30,642 bases of DNA from an uncultured Lachnospiraceae bacterium. GTDB lineage: Bacteria > Bacillota > Clostridia > Lachnospirales > Lachnospiraceae. Below the pieces are notes generated by a model. That model did no database searches and was not told where the DNA came from. It was given only the letters and a program-made list of their open reading frames with translations. Location: NCBI GenBank assembly GCA_910586355.1, contig CAJUHJ010000026.1, forward strand, positions 1 to 30,642, given 5' to 3'. Below are positions 6,207 to 15,238 of this stretch, piece by piece (position 1 is the stretch's first letter; the number at the start of each line of letters is the position of its first letter). The position numbers and the translations under genes are program-made.

Positions 6207-8855
6207 TTATTTTAAGCCTGCCAGCTGCATTTTCACCTGCTCCATCATCTGTTCATACTTTGCAAGTTTTTCCTTTTCTTCCTGTACTTTTGACTCAGGC
6301 GCTTTGCTCAAAAAGCGTTCGTTGTTTAACATCCCCTGAGAACGCGCCAGCTCTTTTAAAAGACGCGCTTCTTCTTTTTCCAAACGTTCTCTTTCCTTCG
6401 CCATATCCACCAAATCTTCCAGCGGAATATAAACAACGGCGTCCGGTATCACAATCGAAACTGCATCTTTGGCAATCCCTGTTTTATCTGCCTGGACAAA
6501 TACGTCCCCTGCGCCCATCAGTCCTGCATACATATCTTTTTCTGATTCAAAAATCTCACATACTGCAGCCTGTTTTGATACAAGATAAACAGCCGCTTTG
6601 CGGGACGGCGGCACATCCATTTCCGAACGGCGGTTCCTGACATTTTTTACCAGCTCTTTACAGCGCTCTACCTTTGCTTCTTCCTCTGGAAAATTCCGTT
6701 CTTCGGTATACGCCGGCCAGTCAGCAAGCATAATCGTCTCTTCTTCCTGATGAAGCGTACAATAGATTTCTTCTGTCAAAAACGGCATAAATGGATGGAG
6801 CATTTTTAGCGCGAGCGTCAATACTTCCCAAAGCGTATAAAGCGCTGCGTTTGCTGATTTTGGATTTTCGCTCTTGTGGTATGTGCGGCGTTTCGTCATT
6901 TCAATATACCAGTCGCAGAATTCATCCCAAATAAAATCATATACTTTTTGAACTGCAATCCCCAGTTCAAACTTATCCATGTTCTCTGTCATTTCTTTTG
7001 CCAGACGGTTTACTTTTGATAATATCCATTTATCTTCAGTACACAAATCTTTATCATTTGGGACATACGGTTTTTCCTCTCCCAAATTCATCATAATAAA
7101 ACGCGACGCGTTCCATACTTTATTGGCAAAATTCCTGGAAGCCTCTACGCGTTCCCAATAAAAGCGCATATCATTTCCCGGTGCATTTCCAGTAATCAAT
7201 GTCAGCCGAAGCGCATCTGCACCATACTTGTCAATGACCTCCAGCGGATCAATCCCGTTGCCTAACGACTTACTCATTTTCCGCCCCTGCGAATCGCGCA
7301 CCAGACCATGGAATAATACCGTATGGAACGGCGCTTTCCCCATATGCTCATAACCGGAAAAAATCATCCGGATTACCCAGAAAAAGATAATATCATAGCC
7401 CGTCACCAATACGTCGTTTGGATAAAAATAATCCAAATCTTCGGTTTTTTGCGGCCAGCCCAGTGTCGAAAACGGCCACAATGCGGAGGAAAACCATGTA
7501 TCAAGCGTATCTTCATCCTGCTTTAAATGAGTACATCCACATTTTGGACATTTTTCCGGCGCAGTTTTTAACACAATCATTTCTCCACAATCTTCACAAT
7601 AATAAGCCGGAATCCGATGTCCCCACCATAGCTGTCTGGAAATACACCAGTCGCGGATATTATCTGTCCAATTGAAATAAGTCTTTTCCATACGTTTCGG
7701 AAGCAGTTTTACTTCGCCGTTTTTTACTCCCTCTATGGCCGGTTTGATTAACTCGTCCATTTTTACAAACCACTGCTGTTTAATCATTGGTTCTACTGTC
7801 GTGCCGCAGCGGTCATGCGTCCCTACATTATGGGAGTGCGGCTCAACTTTCACCAAAAGCCCCTGTTCTTCTAATTCTTTTACAAGCGCTTTTCTACATT
7901 CATAGCGGTCCATGCCGGCAAATTTACCAGCGTTTTCATTCATGGTTGCATTATCATTTATTACCACAACTTCTTCTAGTTGATGGCGTTTTCCCACTTC
8001 AAAGTCATTGGGATCATGTGCCGGAGTAATTTTTACACAGCCCGTCCCAAATTCTTTATCAACATAAGCATCTGCAATCACCGGAATTTCGCGGTCTGTA
8101 AACGGAAGTTTCAGCGTTTTTCCGATAATATCCTGATACCTTTCATCTTCCGGATTCACCGCTACCGCCGTATCGCCAAACATAGTCTCCGGCCTTGTCG
8201 TAGCAATTTCTACAAATCTGCCTTCCTCTCCGGCAACAGGGTAATTGATATGCCAGAAAAATCCATCCTGCTCCTCATGCTCTACCTCTGCATCCGAAAT
8301 GGACGTCTCGCAAACCGGACACCAGTTGATTATCCGGGATCCTTTATAAATCAGCCCTTTCTCATATAACTGAATAAATACGTCTAAAACAGCGTCCGAA
8401 CAGCCCTCGTCCATTGTGAAGCGTTCTCTCTGCCAGTCTGCCGAAGACCCCATTTTTTTCAGCTGATTGATAATACGTCCGCCGTATTCTTTTTTCCATT
8501 CCCAGCATTTTTCCAAAAATCCCTCGCGTCCCAAACTGTCTTTTTCAATGCCCTGCTCTTTCAATGATTCAATCACACGCACTTCCGTTGCAATCGCCGC
8601 ATGATCCGTCCCCGGCTGCCAGAGCGCATTAAATCCCTGCATCCTCTTATAACGGATTAAAATATCCTGCATTGTATTATCCAGCGCATGTCCCATATGA
8701 AGCTGCCCTGTAATATTAGGCGGCGGCATTACAATCGTAAACGGTTTTTTGCTCTTATCCGGTTTTGCACGGAAATAGCCGTTTTTTTCCCATTTCTCAT
8801 AAAGACGATCTTCAATTCCTTTTGGATCATAAGTTTTTTCTAGTTCTCTGCCCAT
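6207..8855 (-). CDS. valS: valine--tRNA ligase
   Basis: This class I synthetase charges tRNA-Val in the cytoplasm. The 882-residue length is normal for bacterial ValRS. The HIGH motif is HMGH (about 53-56, in NITGQLHMGHALDN). The KMSKS motif is intact (about 525-529, in GRKMSKSLGNG). The CP1 editing domain lies between (ATTRPETMFGDTAVAVNP). A Cys4 zinc site is visible (CEDCG, CPKCGC). The C-terminal coiled coil is rich in Glu/Lys and Leu (about 820-882). The ATG at 8855 follows AAAGGAG; an in-frame extension upstream runs through the T-box terminator and is not real. It is the only gene of its transcript and is controlled by the T-box leader. Confidence 0.98.
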   Translation of the reverse strand: MGRELEKTYDPKGIEDRLYEKWEKNGYFRAKPDKSKKPFTIVMPPPNITGQLHMGHALDNTMQDILIRYKRMQGFNALWQPGTDHAAIATEVRVIESLKEQGIEKDSLGREGFLEKCWEWKKEYGGRIINQLKKMGSSADWQRERFTMDEGCSDAVLDVFIQLYEKGLIYKGSRIINWCPVCETSISDAEVEHEEQDGFFWHINYPVAGEEGRFVEIATTRPETMFGDTAVAVNPEDERYQDIIGKTLKLPFTDREIPVIADAYVDKEFGTGCVKITPAHDPNDFEVGKRHQLEEVVVINDNATMNENAGKFAGMDRYECRKALVKELEEQGLLVKVEPHSHNVGTHDRCGTTVEPMIKQQWFVKMDELIKPAIEGVKNGEVKLLPKRMEKTYFNWTDNIRDWCISRQLWWGHRIPAYYCEDCGEMIVLKTAPEKCPKCGCTHLKQDEDTLDTWFSSALWPFSTLGWPQKTEDLDYFYPNDVLVTGYDIIFFWVIRMIFSGYEHMGKAPFHTVLFHGLVRDSQGRKMSKSLGNGIDPLEVIDKYGADALRLTLITGNAPGNDMRFYWERVEASRNFANKVWNASRFIMMNLGEEKPYVPNDKDLCTEDKWILSKVNRLAKEMTENMDKFELGIAVQKVYDFIWDEFCDWYIEMTKRRTYHKSENPKSANAALYTLWEVLTLALKMLHPFMPFLTEEIYCTLHQEEETIMLADWPAYTEERNFPEEEAKVERCKELVKNVRNRRSEMDVPPSRKAAVYLVSKQAAVCEIFESEKDMYAGLMGAGDVFVQADKTGIAKDAVSIVIPDAVVYIPLEDLVDMAKERERLEKEEARLLKELARSQGMLNNERFLSKAPESKVQEEKEKLAKYEQMMEQVKMQLAGLK

Positions 8856-9162
8856 CTCTTTTTCTCCTTTTTTGATTTTAAACAAATAAAAACCCCTGAA
8901 AGCTGCTGCTTCCAAGGGCGAATTTCTGCGCGGTACCACCTTGCTTATACAGTATAGGCGCTTAATACTGTATCTCTCAATCATCTTTAACGGAATTACC
9001 CGTAAAGGCTTACACGCGGCCACATCAAAAACTGCCGTTTCAGCCTTTCAGTTCAAAAGCTACCTTCCGCATACCGTCTTATAAACCGCTTTTCACCCAA
9101 TGCGCAGTTCTCTCTGTATATCGTATATACGTACTCCTCTTTCTCATTACCTTTTCCTGATA
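8856..9162 (-). promoter_or_regulatory. T-box leader (valine-tRNA riboswitch) of valS
   Basis: The minus strand carries the T-box core AAGGTGGTACCGCG (8928-8943), which binds the uncharged tRNA acceptor end. Stem I carries AGTA (about 9133-9136) opposite the specifier loop, where GAAGGTAGC places a GTA valine codon at 9061-9063. The terminator at 8886-8918 competes with the antiterminator formed by the T-box. Uncharged tRNA-Val would therefore turn valS on. The family call is firm; the exact specifier position is read by eye. Confidence 0.92.
8886..8918 (-). terminator. T-box attenuator hairpin
   Basis: On the minus strand CCCTTGGAAGC pairs with GCTTTCAGGGG over an AGCA loop, followed by TTTTTATTTG. 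It lies just after the T-box core and 31 nt before valS, so it is the conditional terminator of the leader. Confidence 0.8.
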
Positions 9163-9168
9163 TTTGCT

Positions 9169-9197
9169 ATCATACGTGGCAGCGTTAAATTTGTCAA
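9169..9197 (-). promoter_or_regulatory. valS promoter
   Basis: On the minus strand TTGACA (9192-9197) and TATGAT (9169-9174) are separated by 17 nt. The -35 box overlaps the TGA stop (9194-9196) of the upstream polysaccharide gene. Transcription would start near 9162, giving a leader of about 307 nt. Confidence 0.85.
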
Positions 9198-10726
9198 GTT
9201 ATTTTTCTCATTCCGCCATTTGCCAGCCCCAAAAACAGGAATAAAATTGGCAGATGAAAAATCGCGTAACAATTGACAATGCCTTGAAGCAAATAAATAC
9301 TAATTGAAATCACTGCCGCAATCATCCATTCATTTTCTCTCCATCTGCGAAATGCATAAACCAGACTGGAAATGAGAAAACCAAAATATCCGCATACTCC
9401 TAATATTCCCATATCCGTCAGCGCCTGAAGGAATTCATTATGCGGGTCTGTCATCACTGTCCCAAAATATTGTATCATTTCTTCATAATGGAACGGTATC
9501 ATCACGATTTGATAGCAATTCAATCCATGCCCAAACAAAATTTCTCCAATAGACGACTGACAAAGCAGTTCTATTGTGCTCTTCCAAAGTATTCCCCTGT
9601 TGCTGAAACTTTCATCTGTCAAAATTAAATGTTGAAATATTGTTCCCTGCGCTGCATTTGCAAAAATAAGATTCACAAACAGAAAAACCAAAATACATAC
9701 TACGGCCAATATCCCAAGTAAACAAAGTATCCTTTTCCGCCAGTTCAAAAGCCAAATACGAAATGACGTCTGCCGTCTTGAAACCGCCCATAAAGCTGCC
9801 GCGGCAAGACAGACAACGAATACCATAAAACCTTGCAGCAAAAACGCATTGAATCCATCAAACGGCCAAAGATGATTTTCACAGATTTGCAGCAGCACAA
9901 AGATTGTCAGATGGGCCGCCGCAAAAACTGCCGCAATGTCTGCAATACGCAGAAACCATTCTTCCTTTTCCAACGAGAAGAAAAACAGCAGCAAAACAGC
10001 AGCTAATATACTAATCACAGAGCTTTCTGTCTTGATAAAAATCGTAAACAAAAAGCCTATATACATCACCATAATAGAAACGATTTTTAAAACTCTCTCC
10101 TTACAGACCATATACATTGCCAAAACGAAAGGCAGTGCAAGGCAGACAAAACTTGCATTGAAATTACTGTTCCCTAATGGAGACAAAAAAATTTCAGGCG
10201 CGCCGAGTCCATCCTGGAAATGCAAAAAATTAATTTTACATGAACTTAATATTCCAAATACATAAACAGACGCGCTTCCAAACAGCCAGCTCCATATCAC
10301 GATTTTCGTATATTGACCATATTTCCTGACGCCAAAATATACGAGTATACACAAAAGAAATACATCTGCCGCCACCGTCCGGTAAGACAATCCATAGAAA
10401 GCCCGGTTTCTTTCAGGAGCAAAAAAGATGGACAATCCCACAGCCAAAGCCAAAATGATAAGGCATACCGTATCAGGCCTTATTGTAAATTTTTCTGAAA
10501 TATTCTTTTTCCAAAGCGACAGTAAAGATGCAATTTTTGCCGGACATAAAACAATAAGATATAGGATTGTAAAAAACAGAAAAAAATCCTTCTTGTCCCG
10601 AATAATATGAAGAATATTTTCCCTATAAAAAACCGGATATAACCCTAACATAATTACCAGATAGGCATAAGTCGCCCAATATCCCAACTCATCTAAAAAA
10701 TTACTCTTTTTCTTGTTTCTCGACAT
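9194..10726 (-). CDS. O-antigen ligase/polymerase-like membrane protein (Wzy_C type)
   Basis: This 510-residue polytopic membrane protein has about 12 hydrophobic segments. A large outside loop late in the protein (about 360-435) ends in the Wzy_C-type signature DPHNEFLQALTDMGILGV. Relatives polymerise or ligate lipid-linked surface glycans at the outer face of the cell membrane. The ATG at 10724-10726 has GGAG six nt upstream; a TTG four codons further out is less likely. It starts 14 nt after the end of the broken GT39-like gene and is the last gene of the long purine/surface array. The exact glycan cannot be named. Confidence 0.8.
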   Translation of the reverse strand: MSRNKKKSNFLDELGYWATYAYLVIMLGLYPVFYRENILHIIRDKKDFFLFFTILYLIVLCPAKIASLLSLWKKNISEKFTIRPDTVCLIILALAVGLSIFFAPERNRAFYGLSYRTVAADVFLLCILVYFGVRKYGQYTKIVIWSWLFGSASVYVFGILSSCKINFLHFQDGLGAPEIFLSPLGNSNFNASFVCLALPFVLAMYMVCKERVLKIVSIMVMYIGFLFTIFIKTESSVISILAAVLLLFFFSLEKEEWFLRIADIAAVFAAAHLTIFVLLQICENHLWPFDGFNAFLLQGFMVFVVCLAAAALWAVSRRQTSFRIWLLNWRKRILCLLGILAVVCILVFLFVNLIFANAAQGTIFQHLILTDESFSNRGILWKSTIELLCQSSIGEILFGHGLNCYQIVMIPFHYEEMIQYFGTVMTDPHNEFLQALTDMGILGVCGYFGFLISSLVYAFRRWRENEWMIAAVISISIYLLQGIVNCYAIFHLPILFLFLGLANGGMRKIT

Positions 10727-10740
10727 AGAATTCTCCAAAT

Positions 10741-10983
10741 CTATTTTTGTTCTACCTGATAAACCAAAAAATTATACTCTGCATAATACGTTCCCAAATC
10801 CGTCACCTTTAACCTGCTGTCATTTAAAATCTCTTCTATGCTGTTTCCCTCCAAAGCCGGACAGTCAACCAAATAAACAGTCCTGCCTTCTTCAAAAAGC
10901 GTAAACAACTCTTCCACAGAATAATAGCTTTGCTGTTTTCCATATACCTGCTTCATTACGGAAGAGGTTTCTCCCCCCCCCAC
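10741..10983 (-). pseudogene. out-of-frame C-terminal part of the GT39-like glycosyltransferase
   Basis: This frame enters from the G9 run and reads GGGETSSVMKQVYGKQQSYY, then a segment ending LGTYYAEYNFLVYQVEQK and TAA. The end pattern (a short beta-rich tail with GTYxxEYNxxVYxV) is typical of the last residues of GT39/ArnT-like proteins. It has no ribosome site of its own. One extra G, or two fewer, in the run would fuse it to the 550-residue frame upstream, giving a protein of about 625 residues. Confidence 0.75.
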
Positions 10984-12608
10984 ATGGAAATTTCAGTTTC
11001 AGACATTTCCCGTAAAATATTTGACATCCTTAAAGCACTTGAAAGAAACACAGCGTTATGATCCGTTTGCAAAAGCTGTGTAAGACGTTCGCTTTGTATC
11101 TGGCCGTTATGTTCAGAACGAATAAAGCGCACATAATTATAAGAAGCCGTCATAACCAGCATACAGCAAAAACACACGATAAGTTTTTTCCTTTTACAAA
11201 CTTCACAGGCAACCAGGCAGCCGAACCAGAAACAGGCAAGAGCCGGCAGTATATAACGGCTCACGAAAATGGGACGCACCAACAACGAAACCACCACTCC
11301 AACCGCTGTGACGAGAAACGGCATACTAATTCCCATCAAAGAAAACGCTACATGCCATTGGTTCTTTTTGTATTTTTTTAAACCTCTGCCTAAGAACAGC
11401 AAAAGCGCGCAAACCGGAAACACGAAAAACTGCTTTCCAAAAATAAAATTCACATGATCATATAACGTCCATAGAGTAACGTCTGAAATCCAATAGTTTT
11501 TTGAAACTTTTTCAACCTGCTGTATCAAAGTAAAAAGCCATGGCAGATAACATAACGCAGTACAAAAGGCTGCCAGGCCTAATGCCATCAGACGTTTTTT
11601 ATCATGTATAAAAAACCAGACAAACAAAAAAGCCCAGGATACAGCCGCTGCCACACAGGCAAAATAATGCGTATAAGCAGCGGCAGCGCTAAACAGGACA
11701 AACAGCGCCCAATCTTTCTTTTTCCTTTTCCGTACTATGGCGTCCGCATAAAAATAAACAAGCGTCACAAATAACATGCCAAAACTATACATTCTGACTT
11801 CCACGCCATACCAAAACAGGCTTTGCATCCCCACAAGGCAAACCGCCCACATTCCCGCTCCAAAATCGTTCCATTCTTTTCGGATTTTCAAAAAGCAAAG
11901 CAGGAATAAAAGAATATACGGAACTGCTGAAACAAATTTCGCTGCATAAACAGATGGAAACTCCCCAAACAGCATATGCGCCATATCGACAAAAAACTTT
12001 AAAATAATATAATAAAGCGGCGGATGGACGTCCTGCATTGTCAGCTTTATCATTTCTCCATAACTATGCCGAATCATTGCAAGCGAAAACGCTTCATCCA
12101 CCCAAATATCCAGGCTAAATGCAAACACAACCTGTAACACAATTCCTATTATGGCAAACGTCGTGCAAAACAAGAAAAATTTCCGGGAATGTAAAATCCC
12201 ATACAGCTTTTCAAAATAACGTTCTCCCATATCCCGACAAAACCATTGCAGCGCAGCATACACAAACGGAAAGGCAAAAACCATACCGATAAAACTAGAG
12301 CCCGCCAAAACAACCGTATAATTTAACCCAAACCGGCTTAAAAACTGCCGCCCCACCGTTGATCCTATCCAGTTAAAATAGAAATTCCCGCCTGTGTATG
12401 CAAGAATAACGACGCTAAAACACAGGCTGGGAACATGAACTTCCTGACTTTTTACATAATACCCTTTCAAGCAAATTGCAGTATAAACCATCAATGCCAG
12501 CACAGCAGTAAATATCATATCTAGTTTACTGCGCGATATGCCTAAAACCAAAAATGCCATAGCCGAAAACGACAATACGGCTTTTGTCTTCCATTGTTTT
12601 GTATCCAA
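10956..12608 (-). CDS. GT39/ArnT-like membrane glycosyltransferase, frameshifted near its end
   Basis: The 550-residue frame is a GT-C fold transferase using a lipid-linked sugar, with about 11 membrane segments. The first outside loop has the family signature: VDEAFSL (Asp171-Glu172, catalytic acid position) and DVHPPLYY (about 193-200). Length is short because the frame runs into the G9 tract and stops at MWGGEKPLP. The missing tail is encoded in another frame at 10741-10983. The start is the TTG at 12608, with AGGGGG 7 nt upstream. It follows the HAD gene by 49 nt and precedes the Wzy_C-like gene, so both probably build a surface glycan. It may be phase-variable; whether the truncated form is active is unknown. 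Confidence 0.85.
   Translation of the reverse strand: MDTKQWKTKAVLSFSAMAFLVLGISRSKLDMIFTAVLALMVYTAICLKGYYVKSQEVHVPSLCFSVVILAYTGGNFYFNWIGSTVGRQFLSRFGLNYTVVLAGSSFIGMVFAFPFVYAALQWFCRDMGERYFEKLYGILHSRKFFLFCTTFAIIGIVLQVVFAFSLDIWVDEAFSLAMIRHSYGEMIKLTMQDVHPPLYYIILKFFVDMAHMLFGEFPSVYAAKFVSAVPYILLFLLCFLKIRKEWNDFGAGMWAVCLVGMQSLFWYGVEVRMYSFGMLFVTLVYFYADAIVRKRKKKDWALFVLFSAAAAYTHYFACVAAAVSWAFLFVWFFIHDKKRLMALGLAAFCTALCYLPWLFTLIQQVEKVSKNYWISDVTLWTLYDHVNFIFGKQFFVFPVCALLLFLGRGLKKYKKNQWHVAFSLMGISMPFLVTAVGVVVSLLVRPIFVSRYILPALACFWFGCLVACEVCKRKKLIVCFCCMLVMTASYNYVRFIRSEHNGQIQSERLTQLLQTDHNAVFLSSALRMSNILREMSETEISMWGGEKPLP
10973..10981. repeat. homopolymer tract C9 (G9 in the coding strand)
   Basis: Nine consecutive C lie exactly where the reading frame of the glycosyltransferase switches. 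With nine, translation stops four codons later (EKPLP, TAA). With seven or ten, the frame continues into the C-terminal part. Such tracts commonly drive phase variation by slippage, but they are also prone to sequencing error. Confidence 0.9.
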
Positions 12609-12657
12609 CTCTTATCCCCCTATTTAAGCGGCGTCCTGACTGCCTGGTTATAAAAAT

Positions 12658-13311
12658 TTATATTGCCGGATTCCCAAATACACGCTCTATAAACCCAGGA
12701 GCTGTCAGTTCTTTTACTGTTTGAATGTACGGCGTCTCACAATCAATCTTCCCAAATCCATACGCCGCATGAATAAACCTAACGCCTGCCTTTACACTTG
12801 AATCATAATCCCCCTGAATATCCCCGACATAAACTGCGTCCTCTAACTGATTTCGTCTGACGATAAGCGCAATGTTATAAGCCTTATCTTTTTCATTATT
12901 TCCAAAACACTCAATATCCTCAAAATAATGCCCAAACTGATAATACTCTAAAAACGCTTCAATATAACCCTTCTGGCAGTTACTCACAATATAAAGCGGA
13001 TACTGCTTTGCCAGCTCTTTTAAAGTATCCTCCAAATTCGGATACAACACGCCGCCATGTTTGCGCAGAAATTCATTCTCTTCCTTCCCACAGCGGTCTG
13101 TCAATTTTATTGCTTCTTTCAGTTCAAACATGGGAAACAAAAGCTGTGCAATTTCTGTCATGGTATGCCCCATAACGCTTTGAATATCCTCTGTGGTAAT
13201 CCTTAAAAGCCCGCCCGCTTCCTTTTGCACCACCGCGTCCCAGGACTTTGCGACATTCTTGGAAGAATCCCACAAAGTCCCGTCCATGTCAAAAATAATG
13301 CCTTTTTTCAT
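12658..13311 (-). CDS. HAD-superfamily phosphatase
   Basis: The 217-residue protein has all HAD motifs: motif I FDMDGTLWDS (nucleophile Asp8, acid Asp10), motif II IVSN (about 112), motif III Lys in the NEKDKAYNI region, and motif IV VGDIQGDYDSSVKAG (about 166). The helical cap between residues 15 and 85 places it with phosphoglycolate-phosphatase-like enzymes. The substrate cannot be read from sequence. It starts 6 nt after the stop of purD, so it is translated with the purine genes; a nucleotide or phosphosugar substrate is only a guess. RBS and length are normal. Confidence 0.88.
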   Translation of the reverse strand: MKKGIIFDMDGTLWDSSKNVAKSWDAVVQKEAGGLLRITTEDIQSVMGHTMTEIAQLLFPMFELKEAIKLTDRCGKEENEFLRKHGGVLYPNLEDTLKELAKQYPLYIVSNCQKGYIEAFLEYYQFGHYFEDIECFGNNEKDKAYNIALIVRRNQLEDAVYVGDIQGDYDSSVKAGVRFIHAAYGFGKIDCETPYIQTVKELTAPGFIERVFGNPAI

Positions 13312-13317
13312 ATTCTG

Positions 13318-14592
13318 TTATGCCTCGTCAATTGCCTTTCCTATGTCATGGCGCATATATTTATTTTCAAAGGAAATCCAGTCTGCAGCCGCATACGCGT
13401 TTGCCCTTGCTTCCTTCAAATCCGCGCCCTTTGCCGTGATTCCAAGCACGCGTCCGCCGTTTGTCACAATTTTTCCGTCTTCATTTTTCTTTGTGCCTGC
13501 ATGAAAACAATAGTATCCGTCCTTATCGTCAAACGTTTCTTCCCCAAAGATTTCAAATCCTTTTTCATAAGACAACGGATAACCGTCAGAAGCCAATACG
13601 ACGCAAACCGCAGCATTTTCTTCAAACTCCAGTTTTAACTGATCTAATCTCCCGTCTACACAAGCCTGCATAACTTCAATCACATCATTTTTCATCCTTG
13701 GCAGTACAACCTGTGCTTCCGGATCGCCAAAACGCGCGTTGTATTCAAGCACTTTCGGTCCATCCTCAGTAAGCATCAAACCAAAAAAGATAATCCCTTT
13801 AAATTCACGTCCCTCAGCCGCCATTGCGTCCACTGTTTTCTGATAAATATGTTCTTTACAGAACGCATCCACCTCCTTCGTGTAAAAAGGACTTGGTGAA
13901 AACGTTCCCATTCCCCCGGTATTTAATCCCAAATCGCCGTCCTTCGCACGTTTGTGGTCCTGAGCGGAAGACATAATCTGAATTGTCTTTCCATCTACAA
14001 AAGAAAGTACCGAAACTTCCCGTCCCGTCATAAATTCTTCAATCACCATATGATTGCCTGCCGAACCAAATTTCTTATCTTCCATAATTTCTTTGACTCC
14101 GGCTTTTGCTTCTTCTAAAGTATTGCAGATCAAAACGCCTTTCCCAAGCGCCAATCCGTCCGCCTTTAAAACAATTGGAAGTTTCGCTGTATCTATATAT
14201 TCCAGCGCTTTATGAGAATCATCAAACGTCTCATACGCTGCTGTTGGAATATTGTACTTTTTCATTAAATCTTTGGAAAAAGCTTTGGAACCTTCCAAAA
14301 TAGCAGCATTTTTTCTCGGCCCAAATATCGTTAATCCTTCTTTTTCAAATACATCCACAATGCCGCCCACAAGCGGATCATCCATTCCCACAATCGTAAA
14401 GCCTACGTTCTTTTCTTTTGCAAAAGCCGCTAATTTTTCAAATTCCATTGCCCCAATCGGAACACATTCCGCAATTTTTGCAATTCCGGCATTTCCCGGC
14501 GCACAATAAATCTTATCCGCATGGCTGCTTTTTACCACGCTTGCTGCAATTGCATGTTCTCTTCCGCCGCTTCCGACAATCAATATATTCAT
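13318..14592 (-). CDS. purD: phosphoribosylamine--glycine ligase
   Basis: PurD joins phosphoribosylamine and glycine with ATP to form GAR, step two of IMP synthesis. The 424-residue protein has the N-terminal loop ILIVGSGGREHAI (3-15), the ATP-grasp domain with VLKADGLALGKGV (about 142-154), and VLEYNARFGDPEAQVVLPRM (about 280) with the metal-binding Glu and Asn. It starts 16 nt after purN and ends 6 nt before the HAD gene. Length is normal for the family. Confidence 0.97.
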   Translation of the reverse strand: MNILIVGSGGREHAIAASVVKSSHADKIYCAPGNAGIAKIAECVPIGAMEFEKLAAFAKEKNVGFTIVGMDDPLVGGIVDVFEKEGLTIFGPRKNAAILEGSKAFSKDLMKKYNIPTAAYETFDDSHKALEYIDTAKLPIVLKADGLALGKGVLICNTLEEAKAGVKEIMEDKKFGSAGNHMVIEEFMTGREVSVLSFVDGKTIQIMSSAQDHKRAKDGDLGLNTGGMGTFSPSPFYTKEVDAFCKEHIYQKTVDAMAAEGREFKGIIFFGLMLTEDGPKVLEYNARFGDPEAQVVLPRMKNDVIEVMQACVDGRLDQLKLEFEENAAVCVVLASDGYPLSYEKGFEIFGEETFDDKDGYYCFHAGTKKNEDGKIVTNGGRVLGITAKGADLKEARANAYAAADWISFENKYMRHDIGKAIDEA

Positions 14593-14608
14593 ATTCTAAT
14601 CCTCTCTG

Positions 14609-15238
14609 CTAACCTTCTGTAATCACTACTTTGCCGTCTTTTACCTGAATACGGTTATGCGCAATTAATTCTACCGCCTTTGGCAGCAAGTTCCATTCCG
14701 CTTCTTCCATTACCCTTCTCTGCAATATTTCCGGCGTATCATTTTCTTTTACCAAAACTTCTTTTTGCAGAATAATCGGCCCGGTATCCGTTCCCTCGTC
14801 TACAAAATGCACCGTAGCTCCCGTTATTTTTACGCCGCGGTTTAATACGCCTTCATGGACTTTCAGCCCATAGTACCCTTTTCCGCAAAAAGAGGGAATC
14901 AACGAAGGGTGTATATTAATAATACGGTTTTTATATTGTGAAATCATTTCCGGCGGAATGACAACTAAAAATCCTGCCAAAACAACCAAATCTACCTGAT
15001 AAGTATTTAATTTCCTCAAAAATTCCCGATTAAATTCCTCTCTGTTGTGAAAATCTTTTGGGGAAATACAAAGACTCTCAATACCTGCTTTTGCTGCGCG
15101 TTCTAAGGCATAAGCATTTTTATTATTGCTGATGACAACAGAAATTTTTGTATCTGTAATAACGCCGGAATCTACCGCGTCAAGAAGCGCCTGTAAATTC
15201 GTCCCACCGCCGGATACGCATACTGCTATCTTTAGCAT
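14609..15238 (-). CDS. purN: phosphoribosylglycinamide formyltransferase
   Basis: PurN uses 10-formyl-tetrahydrofolate to formylate GAR. The 209-residue protein shows CVSGGGTNLQALLDA (phosphate loop, about 7-21), the catalytic block RIINIHPSLIPSF (Asn and His of the triad) and VHFVDEGTDTGPII (catalytic Asp). Its ATG lies inside the end of purM, with a 7-nt overlap, which implies coupled translation. This is the folate-dependent enzyme, not PurT. Confidence 0.97.
   Translation of the reverse strand: MLKIAVCVSGGGTNLQALLDAVDSGVITDTKISVVISNNKNAYALERAAKAGIESLCISPKDFHNREEFNREFLRKLNTYQVDLVVLAGFLVVIPPEMISQYKNRIINIHPSLIPSFCGKGYYGLKVHEGVLNRGVKITGATVHFVDEGTDTGPIILQKEVLVKENDTPEILQRRVMEEAEWNLLPKAVELIAHNRIQVKDGKVVITEG

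Noticed and set aside
7980..8369. Plus-strand open frames over valS and other minus-strand genes
   Set aside because: They are shadows of the real genes, without ribosome sites or family motifs.
8856..9023. 56-residue N-terminal extension of valS
   Set aside because: It runs through the T-box and terminator, and a strong ribosome site sits before the ATG at 8855.
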